The translations under genes and the position numbers were made by a program. A stretch of DNA of 64,000 nt from Seminavis robusta (lineage: Eukaryota > Bacillariophyta > Bacillariophyceae > Naviculales > Naviculaceae): contig CAICTM010000094.1 in assembly GCA_903772945.1 (NCBI GenBank), positions 58,740-122,739 on the forward strand, given 5' to 3'. How positions within the stretch are numbered: the stretch's first letter is position 1; each line of letters starts with the position of its first letter. Shown in pieces: positions 10,336-20,391 of this stretch. The notes below the pieces were generated by a model. The model was given only the letters and a program-made list of their open reading frames with translations, was not told the DNA's origin and did no database searches.

Positions 10336-10423
10336 GCATAGGTCACTTTGACCCATGTGAAAAATAAGCGTAGGTCACATTTGACCCACAGCTAGCCTTA
10401 ATTTGGCCTGATACTGATTGGCG
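10336..10423 (-). repeat. Right end of piggyBac element: subterminal repeats and TIR
   Basis: Two inverted copies of the left-end subterminal repeat (10336-10355 and 10368-10388) precede the 10-bp terminal inverted repeat at 10414-10423 and the TTAA at 10424-10427. Spacing from repeat to end is longer than on the left, an asymmetry common in piggyBac elements. Confidence 0.88.
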
Positions 10424-10610
10424 TTAAAGCCTGAGGGAAAACTGTGGACGGTCTGTCCTTGTAATATTAATCAATAACGGGGGTTTAGAGTCTATGTACC
10501 GGTAGGGTAATTAGCTACGGAAGCCAGCCGGGTAATAGCTCTTCTGGTATTTTACTGGTGCGGTCATTCAACAGACTTGCTCTCATCGAGAAGCTTCAAC
10601 TGGAGCGTTC

Positions 10611-11058
10611 CTCAATCGTGCATGCCTTAACAAAAACCGACCCTATTTTTGGGACGGATTTAGGGACGGGTTCCCTCTAGGGACGGGTTTGAAAACCGAC
10701 CCTAAAAATAGGGACAGTTTCTGAAAAATAGGGACGGTTTCTGAAAAAACGTCCCTAATTTAGGGACGGGTTTCGATTTAGGGTCGGGTTTGAAAAACGT
10801 CCCTAAATCGAAACGGGACTGAATGGTAAATACATTGAAAACGCACCAATATTAGGGTCGGGTTTGAAAACCGACCCTAAAAATAGGGACTGTTTCTTAA
10901 AAATAAGGACGGTTTCTGAAAAAACGTCCCTAATTTAGGGACGGGTTTCGATTTAGGGTCGGGTTTCGAAAACGACCCTAATTCAGTCGGATTTAGGGAC
11001 GGGTTTCCCCAAACCGACCCTAAATTAGGGTCGGATTTAAAGGTCATGCACGATTGAG
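10611..11058. mobile_element. Foldback MITE-like element with GGGACGG / AGGGTCGG repeats
   Basis: The ends are inverted: CTCAATCGTGCATG at 10611-10624 and its reverse complement at 11045-11058. The inside is made of alternating GGGACGG, AGGGTCGG and their complements, so nearly all of it can fold. A unit of about 100 bp (from GGGTTTGAAAACCGACCC through TTTCGATTTAGGGTCGGG) occurs twice, near 10686-10795 and 10860-10970. No coding frame. I found no convincing target duplication. Confidence 0.82.
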
Positions 11059-11210
11059 ATCAGAAGCCCATGTCGAACCCAAGCTATGGGTGGTTGAGTC
11101 ATGCTTTTAGGCGATGTTGAACTAGCATGACGCTTCCTGGTTGCAAGGTTTTTGTTTTGTAATTTTCAAAAAGTTACATATAGCTATTTTGGGCCAGGGT
11201 TGTGCGTTCT

Positions 11211-12435
11211 TCAAGCTTTCTTCTTCAAGTCCATTGATGGGTCCACAGGAATTATTCCACGGACAAAACCCACAAGGACCAATCCACCAACAACCACAGC
11301 AGCAGCCACCGTTGCACCAAACAAGTGCTCCAAGGCATAAAGGGGACACAAACCACCAAGTAGACAGCCAAAAGGAACAACTGAACCACCCAGTGCTGGG
11401 CTGGAACCGTTGGACAAATCAAACGCCATCTGCACAAAAGTGCCACACCGTCGTTATTGTATTCGTGGCACCATTTGGGGCTGATCCCACCGGTGCAAAC
11501 CAAACGAGCAGGTCATGACATGTGAGCAACCACTGTGGTGAGAGAACAGGCAACCATAGAGTAGCCGTTTAGTTCCATCATTTGGGGATCGCCATTGGGC
11601 TGGAGGGCAATGTAGCATAAAGAAGCAATGCCATCCACCACAAGGGTGCCATCCTGAGTCAGGGGAGCATAGATTCCATGGCGCTGGACAGTCTTGATCT
11701 TGGTGACAAGAGCAGTTCCTCCTCGTCCATGTCCAGCTTGAACATGGGCGAGACAATCACCAACCTTGATGGATTTGGCCGTGACAGGAGCACCCTTGCC
11801 CTGCAAATAGATCAAGTGCTGACCAGTGACTTCCAAAGGTTCCTTGTTCTTGTTGTTCTGCCGTTTGTGGCGTGGATCTGGAGGAACTCCATGTCAGTCG
11901 TGGCATCATTGTGAGCAAAGGCGTAGACGGGTTGGTACCGGTTGTTGGCTGTCAAGATCATGTCTCCAATCTTGAGGTCCGCCATTTTGGTGGGTTCTGG
12001 GACTTGTCCTTGGCCCGGATGTTTCACTGCCACAGTGGCTTCCTCTGAAAAACAAGAGGACGGATCGTCTGCAGTAGGGCCAGCGGCCCCAAAGCAAACA
12101 CAATCGATGCTAACACCATTTATGTCTACCCCATAGTACAGCTGTATCTCTCCAGATTCAAATGGAACCTTAAGGGTGGTGCGCCCACAATTGGCAACCC
12201 TATCCCGTATAACTCCATTTACTTGAATTTCAACAGCGCTGACTGTACTTGTAGGACCGGTGCAGGTAACCCTGCATTGGATATGTGTGGTTCCATCTGG
12301 AGGGGGCGACATGAGATAACCACCTGCTTCATCTTTCCGATTTTCGGAAAAGCAGATAGCATCACCGCGGACCATGGCCATCACTGCCATGAGTGTAATG
12401 GTAAAGAGATGGAGTGCAGAGATCTTCATCTTCAT
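11211..12435 (-). pseudogene. Decayed copy of the Hint-domain gene
   Basis: Begins with an ATG at 12435 and a signal peptide (MKMKISALHLFTI...) and follows the intact gene at 3825-5057 from end to end, including the CFSEEATVAV opening of the Hint domain and the YAPLTQDGTLVVDG block. At least three frame breaks are visible: near 11855 (just before the TG.HL histidine block), near 11515 (stop after VAHMS), and near 11440. The final frame 11435-11211 still encodes the C-terminal hydrophobic part ending DLKKKA. Residue SSCY of the intact gene is SLCY here. The extracellular module is more divergent than the Hint part. Not expected to make a working protein unless the frame breaks are sequence errors. 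Confidence 0.85.
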
Positions 12436-12682
12436 GGGTGGGCGGCTTTTAACACTTTCTTCTTTCAAGAGCTTAATTCAATTTTGTGGGCTGATAGATG
12501 GGAGGAGAGTTTTGCAATTTGCATGAGGGCCTGATAGGTGCCATGTGGTACCAGGTACCGGTGGGGGGTCACAGTGACCATGATGCCAAGCGTACCGGTG
12601 GCAGTGGCTGTTGGCAAATAAGTGGCACTAGCTAGCCGGAGGTGTCAGCATTTGCAAAGCTATTTGCAATTGCCTCGAACAC

Positions 12683-13113
12683 CTATTGCTTACGGGTATG
12701 GGAACCTTGTCCTTGCCCTTGGCCTGGCTGTTGCACTGCCACAGTGGCTTGGTTAGAAAAACAAGAAGAAGCGGGAGCAGGAGCGGGAGTACTGGTAGGA
12801 GCAGAAGTGCTGAGATTATTGCAATAACACCTGATGACCAGGATCATGGTGCCGTCTTGTGTCAAATAATATCCTAGGTATACACTTGAGGATGTCATGT
12901 GTGAAATGGTGGTTACACTACAACTGAGAAGATTCTAGAACCGTCACTGTCACAGCCGACATCGCAAACAATCTCGGTGGTTCCAGTTGGGGGTGTAATT
13001 GTTTCTCTAACAGTGGTTCCTGTGGCGGCAACATCGATGGAATAGCATAATTCAGCACTGCAGAAGTTGGCCATGAATGTGATGGTAATTAGAGAAGTGA
13101 TCTTCATCTTCAT
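12683..13113 (-). pseudogene. Truncated remnant of a third Hint gene
   Basis: Starts with a signal peptide at 13113 (MKMKITSLITITFMANF, then AELCYSID) and covers only the extracellular module and the first residues of the Hint domain. It is broken by a frameshift near 12915. The second fragment (to 12683) matches the intact gene at MTSSSVYLGY, the Pro/Ala linker and SSCF...TVAVQQPGQGQGQG, then ends out of homology. The whole catalytic domain and C-terminus are lost. Confidence 0.82.
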
Positions 13114-13634
13114 GGTGGGTCATCTTTTAACATAATATCATCGTACATGTAGCATACCCTGAGACGGCACCGTACCTTGTAGGAATAGAAATAAGCCAGC
13201 TTGTGACTGGTAAAAAGGTCACGGTCTGGTTTAGCTGCGCGGAGATCCCACTGGATCTGACAAAGCAATGACTCCATAACTCTTTACTCTACGACCCTTT
13301 CTTTGATTTAATAATGGCAAATTTTGATCACGAGTGCTGATCGTTAAGCCTCATGGAAAGTGACGGTTCAATCGTTAATTAGTGATGATCCAGTAGAGTC
13401 TCACATTTTTACGAGTCCTCTTTTAAACAAGAAAATGTTCGGCCACCCATCAAATGAAACGGCCAAGATGGCAAGAAGATGGGATCTTTTGGCTGCGGAA
13501 CCTTCGAAAACCGACCATCTCACTTTTACTCTTCGATCTGTCGGTAGCATCTGATCTCATCACATCATCGTCACATCATTGTCGATGGTTAAAACTACCT
13601 AGAGCTCTTAGCTAGCTAGCTAGACTTGGTAGCA
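13114..13634. other. Intergenic between Hint remnant and U-box gene
   Basis: No supported frame. It separates two divergent gene starts (the minus-strand remnant at 13113 and the plus-strand gene at 13635), so promoters in both directions would sit here. A GCTAGC repeat run lies at 13609-13622 just upstream of the plus-strand start. Confidence 0.5.
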
Positions 13635-16055
13635 ATGTACACTCAGCTCTGGAGAGTCAAACCCAGCAAACGTCCACATCCACACCAGCGACAGCCATTA
13701 TCAGCAGAGCCATTCTCAGCAACGGCCATTTCTACCAATTCTGCCAATTCTGCCAATTTTGAAGGAACAGCCAGAAGAAGAAGAAGACAAGCAGAAGAAG
13801 GGACCATGGAGGCTACTACTAGTACTAGTACCGGTAGTAACACTGCCACTACCACTGCCATTGCCAAGACGAGCAGCAAGAGGGATAAGGTTAAGAAGAA
13901 GAAGGAGCAGAAGAAGGATAAGAAGGACAAGCCCAAGTGCACAGCTCCTCTGGACCAACAGATTCTGGCCGTTGCTAGCTATGTACACGATCTATGCCAA
14001 GAACAACTAGAGAAACCTACAGAAGCCTTGACTGTGCCATCCTTATCTATTGTCAAGCAGCTCATGGACTCTCTCACGCAACAATTCCAATCCAACTCCA
14101 ACATTAGGGATAGGGATAGGGATACTCCTCAAGAGGAGAATGATCAAGATGGCTTGGAGCTGCAGTCCTTGCTGAAGGACTCCAAGAGAGTAGCTAACAT
14201 TGTCAAGCGCATGGTCAAGCTCCATCCTGTCCTATTCTTTGTGGAACAGCCAGATCTGCTTGTGGACCTGGCAGAAGCCATGGGGGATCTATACCTAAGT
14301 CTACTGCAACAACCAAGCAATACCACCATCACCATCAAACTATGGAAACAGCAGCAAGCTAGAATGGAATTCCTCATGGAAAAGGCAACTTTTGAGAAGG
14401 CGCACGTTCTCCACTCGGACGCTGCCTTGCCACTGACTATTCAAGCCTCTCTGCAAACAGAATCGGGGGAACTGGTACGAGTACTGCAGAGGCATAAGCG
14501 CAAGCTATTTCACAAAGTCATGCAGCACGCCAATCCAGAAGATAACACTACTACATGCAGTAGTGAAGCATTGGATGCTTCTACTAACAGTAGCAGGGAC
14601 AAGGCCACGCAAGCGCTTCAGTATCTAGACAAGTTCCTTCACAAACTGCTATCCTTTGATGAAACAGAAACCAATACCAACCTTACCATGACAAACATGC
14701 TGGAAGCTTCCTGTCAAACCAATGCCATGCTAGATGCTTCCTTTGCCACAATGCTCACCAATGCTTCCCTGCATTCCACTGCCACTGCTAGTACCATCAC
14801 CGGTACGACTGCAGCAAACAATCACATTCCTTCCTGGGCCATTTGTCCCGTTTCCAAAAAGATCATGACGCATCCCGTCTCGGTCAAGGGAGATTGCAAT
14901 CATACACTCTCACAGCAAGTATTTCAGGAATGGATTCACCTAGGAAACAAAACATGTCCCGTCTGTGGATGCAAACTCAGAGGACTCTCCGCAAGACCCA
15001 ATCACTCACTTCACACGCAGATTCAAGACAAACTAGCAGAACAACTGGCACAACTTCGACGAAACAGCAGCCGTCATCATAATAGTGACGACTTGGGAGC
15101 ATCGTCGGAGCACAGTCTCACACTCAGTGTCATTGGAGGAGGCAGCAGTCATCGAACAAACTTGCAAGATATCTCCACCATGTCACTCTCGCAGTCGTTT
15201 CGCAATGAGCTCGAAATCTCGGGACACAACAATAATAACTCACAGACGTCCATGGCAGCAGACTCTATTCACGAACAAGACAACCTGTCCACACTCGATC
15301 AACTCTTTTATGAGGATGTGCTCAAACGACAAGCCACCACGGAAACGGCAAAAACACAACTCGTCGACAATCGTACCATTGCATCGTCGGTACCGGCATC
15401 GCGCAGTAGCTTCTCCAAGACTCACAACAATGGCAGCAGAAAGTCGCGCAGTGGCCGCATCCAACAGCAGCAACAAGAGGATGAAGAAAATTGCAATGAC
15501 AATGGACCCATTGCGTCCGGTAGCAGTCGCAGTACCGTCCAATTCTCCGATTCCGTCAACTACATTGAACCATCCGAAGAACTGCAAGACGATCATGACG
15601 ACGACGACGTACATGATGATGATGATGACGACGTGATTCTGGACCTTGGCAATAACAGCTTGCCATACAACGCACCAGCCGAGTACAACATCAACAAGTC
15701 AGCGGCATCCGACAAAAAGAAGAAAAAGAAAAACCCTGTCAAGAAACTCTTCCAAATGCTCAAGGGAAACAGTAGCAGCAGCAGGAACCCTGCAGCCAAG
15801 GTGACGGAGCAACTCCACTCATCGGCCAACACGGCCATGACGGCCGATTTGTCCAACTACACACAGGATGCAAGGAGCAATAACGTTGATCAAGGCAGTC
15901 AACAACGACGACGACGACAAGAAGAAGAAGGGATTTCGGATGGAAGCGGGCATTCCATTACCATTGGTGCCACGAACCGGAAACCTCGTGGACGGCAGAA
16001 TGGCGACGAGCCACCTCCACTCGTGACCATGGGGTCCAGTGATGTCTACGTGTAG
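13635..16055 (+). CDS. U-box domain protein (putative E3 ubiquitin ligase)
   Basis: I choose the ATG at 13635 (806 residues). Residues about 60-100 are Lys-rich low complexity. A helical region (about 105-330) precedes a U-box at about 398-470: SWAICPVSKKIM.HPV, CNHTLSQQVFQEWI, and TCPVCG with the following basic stretch. U-boxes resemble RING fingers without zinc and recruit E2 enzymes, so this is probably an E3 ligase or co-chaperone; the helical part would hold the substrate. The tail is acidic and Gln/Ser-rich, with a long Asp run (encoded near 15597-15635), the conserved KNPVKKLFQMLKG patch near residue 700, and GHSITIG...PPPLV at the end. The 709-2778 protein is its paralogue without the U-box. 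Confidence 0.87.
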   Translation: MYTQLWRVKPSKRPHPHQRQPLSAEPFSATAISTNSANSANFEGTARRRRRQAEEGTMEATTSTSTGSNTATTTAIAKTSSKRDKVKKKKEQKKDKKDKPKCTAPLDQQILAVASYVHDLCQEQLEKPTEALTVPSLSIVKQLMDSLTQQFQSNSNIRDRDRDTPQEENDQDGLELQSLLKDSKRVANIVKRMVKLHPVLFFVEQPDLLVDLAEAMGDLYLSLLQQPSNTTITIKLWKQQQARMEFLMEKATFEKAHVLHSDAALPLTIQASLQTESGELVRVLQRHKRKLFHKVMQHANPEDNTTTCSSEALDASTNSSRDKATQALQYLDKFLHKLLSFDETETNTNLTMTNMLEASCQTNAMLDASFATMLTNASLHSTATASTITGTTAANNHIPSWAICPVSKKIMTHPVSVKGDCNHTLSQQVFQEWIHLGNKTCPVCGCKLRGLSARPNHSLHTQIQDKLAEQLAQLRRNSSRHHNSDDLGASSEHSLTLSVIGGGSSHRTNLQDISTMSLSQSFRNELEISGHNNNNSQTSMAADSIHEQDNLSTLDQLFYEDVLKRQATTETAKTQLVDNRTIASSVPASRSSFSKTHNNGSRKSRSGRIQQQQQEDEENCNDNGPIASGSSRSTVQFSDSVNYIEPSEELQDDHDDDDVHDDDDDDVILDLGNNSLPYNAPAEYNINKSAASDKKKKKKNPVKKLFQMLKGNSSSSRNPAAKVTEQLHSSANTAMTADLSNYTQDARSNNVDQGSQQRRRRQEEEGISDGSGHSITIGATNRKPRGRQNGDEPPPLVTMGSSDVYV

Positions 16056-16689
16056 TTGCGAGCGAGCTAGCTAAATACATGTATATAGTCAATTGTCAGT
16101 CATCCTAACGATTTAGAAAATGGGGATTGTAGTTCTGATTGCCGCTCCGTGACTGCTCTGTAGCAATCCATTTCCCGCTATCAACGTCCCCCCTCCTTGC
16201 GTCTTTGTTCCTCAAACAGCAAAAACCGAAAAAGGCACTGAGCAGCCACCGGTCAGTGGTTGTAGACACTGCAGGTTGCATTCTTCTTCAGCCATGCACT
16301 ACAAGAGAGTCCGACGGCAATCTCCACCACCGGTATATGAGCAACAGCATCCAACGAATCGAATCAGACTCTGGAGAGGGGAAAGGGGGTCTCGGGTCAA
16401 AGCCGTAACGTTAGCATGATCCATGCTGTAGCAAGATCCATACCGTACAGTAGAGCTGCTCGATTTGATGCGGTTTTCGCCGGCAAGCAGCTTGTGTGGA
16501 AGCCACCCACCGAAGTCTAGCTATTGTACTAGCAGTCTCAGTCTACCGGTACCAAATGCCCGTTTCATGTATTAAACTATCACTTTTCCTCCAACTCCAA
16601 CCCATTTCCTCTTCTCGAAACCGTACGTACTAGTACGTACCTTTGCCTCCGATCGTTTCAGGCAACGACTTGAACAATCGTAATCTAAA
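16056..16689. other. Intergenic, no gene seen
   Basis: 3' flank of the U-box gene. No frame with recognisable content; contains a few palindromes (near 16540 and 16625). Confidence 0.5.
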
Positions 16690-17130
16690 ATCGTTCGGAG
16701 TGACGAGCCCATTTTGAAAACGACAACACCGACGAACCCATTTTGAAACTCTTGCTCGCACCAGCAAAGTCAAAACAAAAGAGCCTTTCGAATTTCAAAA
16801 TCAAAATCAAAATCGATCGTTGGCGTTTCATTTGAGGCGAAAGCAACAAAATCGTTCGTTTTGTCGTCCACTGCTTTTTCAACACAACTCCCCTCTTCTT
16901 CGGAAGTGCATGACGATGACAATGATGGAACAACGTCGCGCTATTACACGTCCGCTTGGTCACCTTCACTCTAGATGGTGCCTACCTTTCCTCTGTGGCG
17001 TTGATCGTCTCGAGTCATCTTGCGGTGGTTCTATAGTCGGGGTGGGCTCATGACGATGACACTTTTCCGGTGCTGTTGTCGTTGCCCGTTTCGAAACGGT
17101 CAACGACTGTTACCGTCTCATCTCCTTTAG
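16690..17130. repeat. Dispersed non-coding repeat module, copy 1
   Basis: Resembles 57230-57650 on the same strand over several stretches: the CAAAATCAAAATCAAAATCG / CAAAATGAAAATGAAACG stretch, the CATGACGATGACAATGATGG stretch (16909 and 57386), TCATCTTGCGGTGGTTC, and CTCATCTCCTTTxGTTCCCAACGT (near 17117 and 57607). A shorter relative lies near 59020-59110. Coding frames are not conserved between copies, so this is probably a repeat rather than a gene. Confidence 0.65.
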
Positions 17131-17271
17131 TTCCCAACGTCTCAGGTCTTGATCGATCAGTTGGTTAGGAGGTTCGAGTTTCGAAAGCAACGGTCGCTTC
17201 GGCAAGTGTTGGCGGTCACACTCTTGTCGACAACACAAAGGAACGGTCCGCTAGTGAAACAGCATCGAAAT

Positions 17272-18110
17272 GATTATCCAAGAGTTCTCTACAACCTTGT
17301 TCCTTGGTGGTTCCTGCTGCTGCTGCTGTTGGTGGTCCCTGTGGTGGTTCCTGTGGTGGTCCCTGTGGCGGTGCCTGTGGTGGTTCCTGCTGCTGTTGGT
17401 GGTTCCTGTGGTTTGGTCGGTTGGTCGCCTAGTGCTCCATTGACTAGTGCTCTATGGCCCTTGGATTTGATCGAAAGTCTCTTAGGAGGTTCCAATTTCG
17501 ACATGATGATCCAAGAGTACTACAACCTTGTCCCTGTTGGTGGTCCCTGTGGTGGGTCCCTGTGGTGGTCCTCTGGAGGTTCCTGTGGCGGTGCTGTGGT
17601 GGTTCCTGCTGCTGTTGGTGGTTCCTGTGGTTTGTTGGTCCCTGTGGCGGTGCCTGTGGTGGTTCCTGCTGCTGTTGGTGGTTCCTGTGGTTTGGTTGGT
17701 TGGTCGCCTAGTGCTCCATTGACTAGTGCTCTATGGCCCTTGGTTTGATCGAAAGTCTCTTAGGGGTTCCATTTCGACATGATGATCTAAGAGTTCTACA
17801 ACCTTGTCCCTGTTGGTGGTTCCTGGTGGTTTGTTTGGTTGGTTGCCTAGCCTTGTCCCTGTTGGTGGTTCCTGTGGTTTGGTTGGTTGGTTTGCCTAGT
17901 GCTCCATTGCCTAGTGCTCCATGGGCCTTGCATTCGATTGGTGGTTCATGTGGTTTGTTTGGTTGGTTGCCTAGTGCTCCAGGCCCTTACATTTGATTGG
18001 AAAGTCTCTTTGGAGGTTTCAATTTTGACATGATTATCCAAGGGTTACTCCACAACCTTGTCCCTGTTGGTGGTTCCTGTTGCTGTTGGTGATTGGTGGA
18101 TCCGCGTGGT
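17272..18110. repeat. G/T-rich minisatellite with longer-range unit
   Basis: Dominated by GGTGGTTCCTG, GCTGCTGTTGGT and GTGGTCCCTGTGG arrays. Landmarks near GAT(T/G)ATCCAAGAGT recur at about 17272, 17505, 17781 and 18032, so the arrays sit in a longer unit of roughly 230-280 bp. Open frames here are Gly/Val/Trp/Ser-rich in every register, as expected of a simple repeat, and I do not call them genes. Confidence 0.75.
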
Positions 18111-20391
18111 TCTAGTTGTGGTGGGTGCATGACCTCTCCCAGTGCTCTTGCAGCCGTTTCTTGTTGGTTGCGATGAGGAATTTCCAATTGGGAAGTGATT
18201 CATCCGTGGCATTCACACCAAGTTTGTCCCTGTTGGTTGGTTGGTCAATTGGCCGGGAAAGGTGTCGTCATGTGGTTGTTCCTCTGTGGGCTCGTGCAAG
18301 GTAGGTCGACGGGTTTCTGTCTTTGTGTCATTGTCGGGGTTGCTCGTAGTTCTTTGCTCTTTGAAGTCAACATTTCCTGTGGAGTTCTGGCGGCAGAGCA
18401 CTCTTAGAAGGCTGTCCTCTCTCTCCCAGCTGAACAAATCTCTCGATCCCGTCATTTTGGGTTCATCCTCTTTTTTCCTTCGGCTCTTTCATCCATTCGT
18501 TCTCCCTGGGGCGGCGCCTAGGCGGGTCTCGGGGGTGCTAGTAGCCGATTAAGGTTCCTCACAGCCTGTGCTCGCCTTTGGACCATGGTTGGTCCTCGCG
18601 GCGACTTCGTGAATCACACAGGTTCGGTTCTCAAGTACCATATTGCTTGGGCTGAAGCCCTCCTCTTCAAAGATACAGTTAGATACATGTACCACCGTAC
18701 TGAGTATAACTTTGGCCATCTACCCTTCATTTCAAAATTGAACTCTCACTTGAGACGCAGTACCAACCGTGGCACGCCGCCAATGTGACGGTCGTGGTGC
18801 TGTAGAACGAAAGGTATCTAATAATCACACTGCCGAAGAAAGCAAGCAAGGCTATTGCATCATGTTACATCATATTAAACAATTCGCTTGTTGGATAATA
18901 AAAGATACTGGTTAGCTCGCCAGAGAAAGTAACAAACTGGCAAACATCCTGTCTACGTACCACGTACCGCTGGCTAGCTAGTATGATAGTTATCTAACCA
19001 AACCGCAAGGACATTCGGAGGAGAGGAGTCGAGTCCAGAATGGAATCAGATCTTCAGATGCAGAGTTGTTTTCAGCTTTGTAAAAGGACATATGATTGAC
19101 CAAAGATATGGTACGGGTGGGTGTGCTTTGCTCAGCCCAGACAAGCTAAGCTCAGCTCACTGAGCTGCTCACTGCTCATCACTGACAACTGGCAAAGCTT
19201 GGCAAGCAGCTCAAGCTCCGAGCTCTGACTTTGACAAAATAATTACTACTCAATAGTAGAACGTTCATGCCGCTTGAGACAAATCTCTACTGAAGGATGA
19301 TTACTAAAAAGCAGCTTTGTCGATCCAGATCGCACAGGAATGGGCACAAGAAGGAAAAGAAAAGCTCACGAAGCGACCCAGCAAAAGCCAGGTAAATTGT
19401 CCTTTAAACCTTTATCGTAGGTACAGGATTCTCCTGCCAGAACCTTCAACAAATCAGAGCGGCTCTGAGACTCTCTTCTGCTGAGCCGTTGCAGCATCTG
19501 AGAGGCTCTAGCTAGATAGTGCTCTGAGCTGACGAGCTGAGCTCGAGCTACACGCCTGACAGCGCATGGAATCATGAGGAACACCGATGGGCACACAGCT
19601 GACACTCACACACTCAGCTCACCAGCTCACACGCTCACACCTCCTTTGCTATTTTCTAGTACTTAGAGTAACTGTTGGTTGTTTACTTGAGCTTTATTGA
19701 CGCTGCTCTGCAATCGTCCTTCAGTACATTCAACTCGGAGTACTGGTGGTTGAGGTGAAGTCTATAGCTAGTATCTTTTTACGATCAGTGCACCAAATTG
19801 TTCAATAAGGACTTAGAAGTGATTGAAATGTTCATGTCGCAAGGTCCCCTTTTCGTGACGAGTTTGGCCACTGAGCACTGAGGAAGCTCTTCTTCCCAGT
19901 GGTCAAACTCACTGGTAATAACGAAGTAATGCGGGAAATCCAAAATCCAAAACATTCTGTGTGTATTCGGAAACACCAGAAATACATTCCACATTCCACC
20001 TCTATCAGCGGTAATCCCATTGAAGATTCGCTCAGTCTGCTTTACAATGTATGTACTGGTACCGGTATGGAAGGAAATGCTCAAGTGGAAGCATAATTCC
20101 CGCATCACAGAGTCTAGTGGGCTTGACGATGCAAGGGCGAGGCCTTTACGCTTTACCCACAATGTCACGCACGCGGTACCCTGCCACTCCGATCCCAGCC
20201 CTCCAAAAAAACCAAGTGGGGGGCATCCTTTTAGGTTCCTTTTCAGCTTTTCAGCAGAGACAATCACTTCGAGGAGCTCTTCTAAGACTTTTGCTCACAA
20301 AAACACCCAAGGAAGCAGCCAAAACTTCAAAATTAATTTACCGGACTAAAAGACACCCAAAGAGACAAGCTTTGTTGCGGCAGCCACCAAG
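18111..20391. other. Intergenic, no supported gene
   Basis: Bases 18270-18400 resemble 57530-57790 (GTGCAAGGTAxGTCGA, then AGTTCTTTGCTC and AGTCAACAT), another copy of the dispersed module. A 67-codon frame with ATG at 18585 has no recognisable content. Bases 19130-19210 and 19470-19640 are rich in GAGCTGAGCTC-type repeats. The HSF promoter should lie just left of 20392. Confidence 0.45.

Larger units (their letters stand above)
5573..10423. mobile_element. piggyBac-type DNA transposon, 4851 bp
   Basis: The element is bounded by TTAA on both sides (5569-5572 and 10424-10427), the diagnostic target duplication of piggyBac. Immediately inside are perfect 10-bp inverted ends, CGCCAATCAG at 5573-5582 and its reverse complement at 10414-10423. 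Subterminal repeats of form ATGGGTCA-N3-TGACCTACGC occur twice as direct copies on the left (5587-5613, 5617-5643) and twice inverted on the right (10336-10355, 10368-10388). Inside are a transposase gene on the plus strand, broken by a nested insertion, and a convergent gene on the minus strand. The ends look intact, so it could still be moved by a transposase supplied in trans. Confidence 0.93.

Noticed and set aside
17149-17748. Gly/Val/Pro-rich 199-codon frame
   Set aside because: Falls in the GGTGGTTCCTG minisatellite; all registers are open and no start or domain is convincing.
19785-20267. Minus-strand frame of 160 codons
   Set aside because: Begins with GTG, lacks an ATG at the start and any recognised domain, and lies in the probable promoter of the HSF gene.
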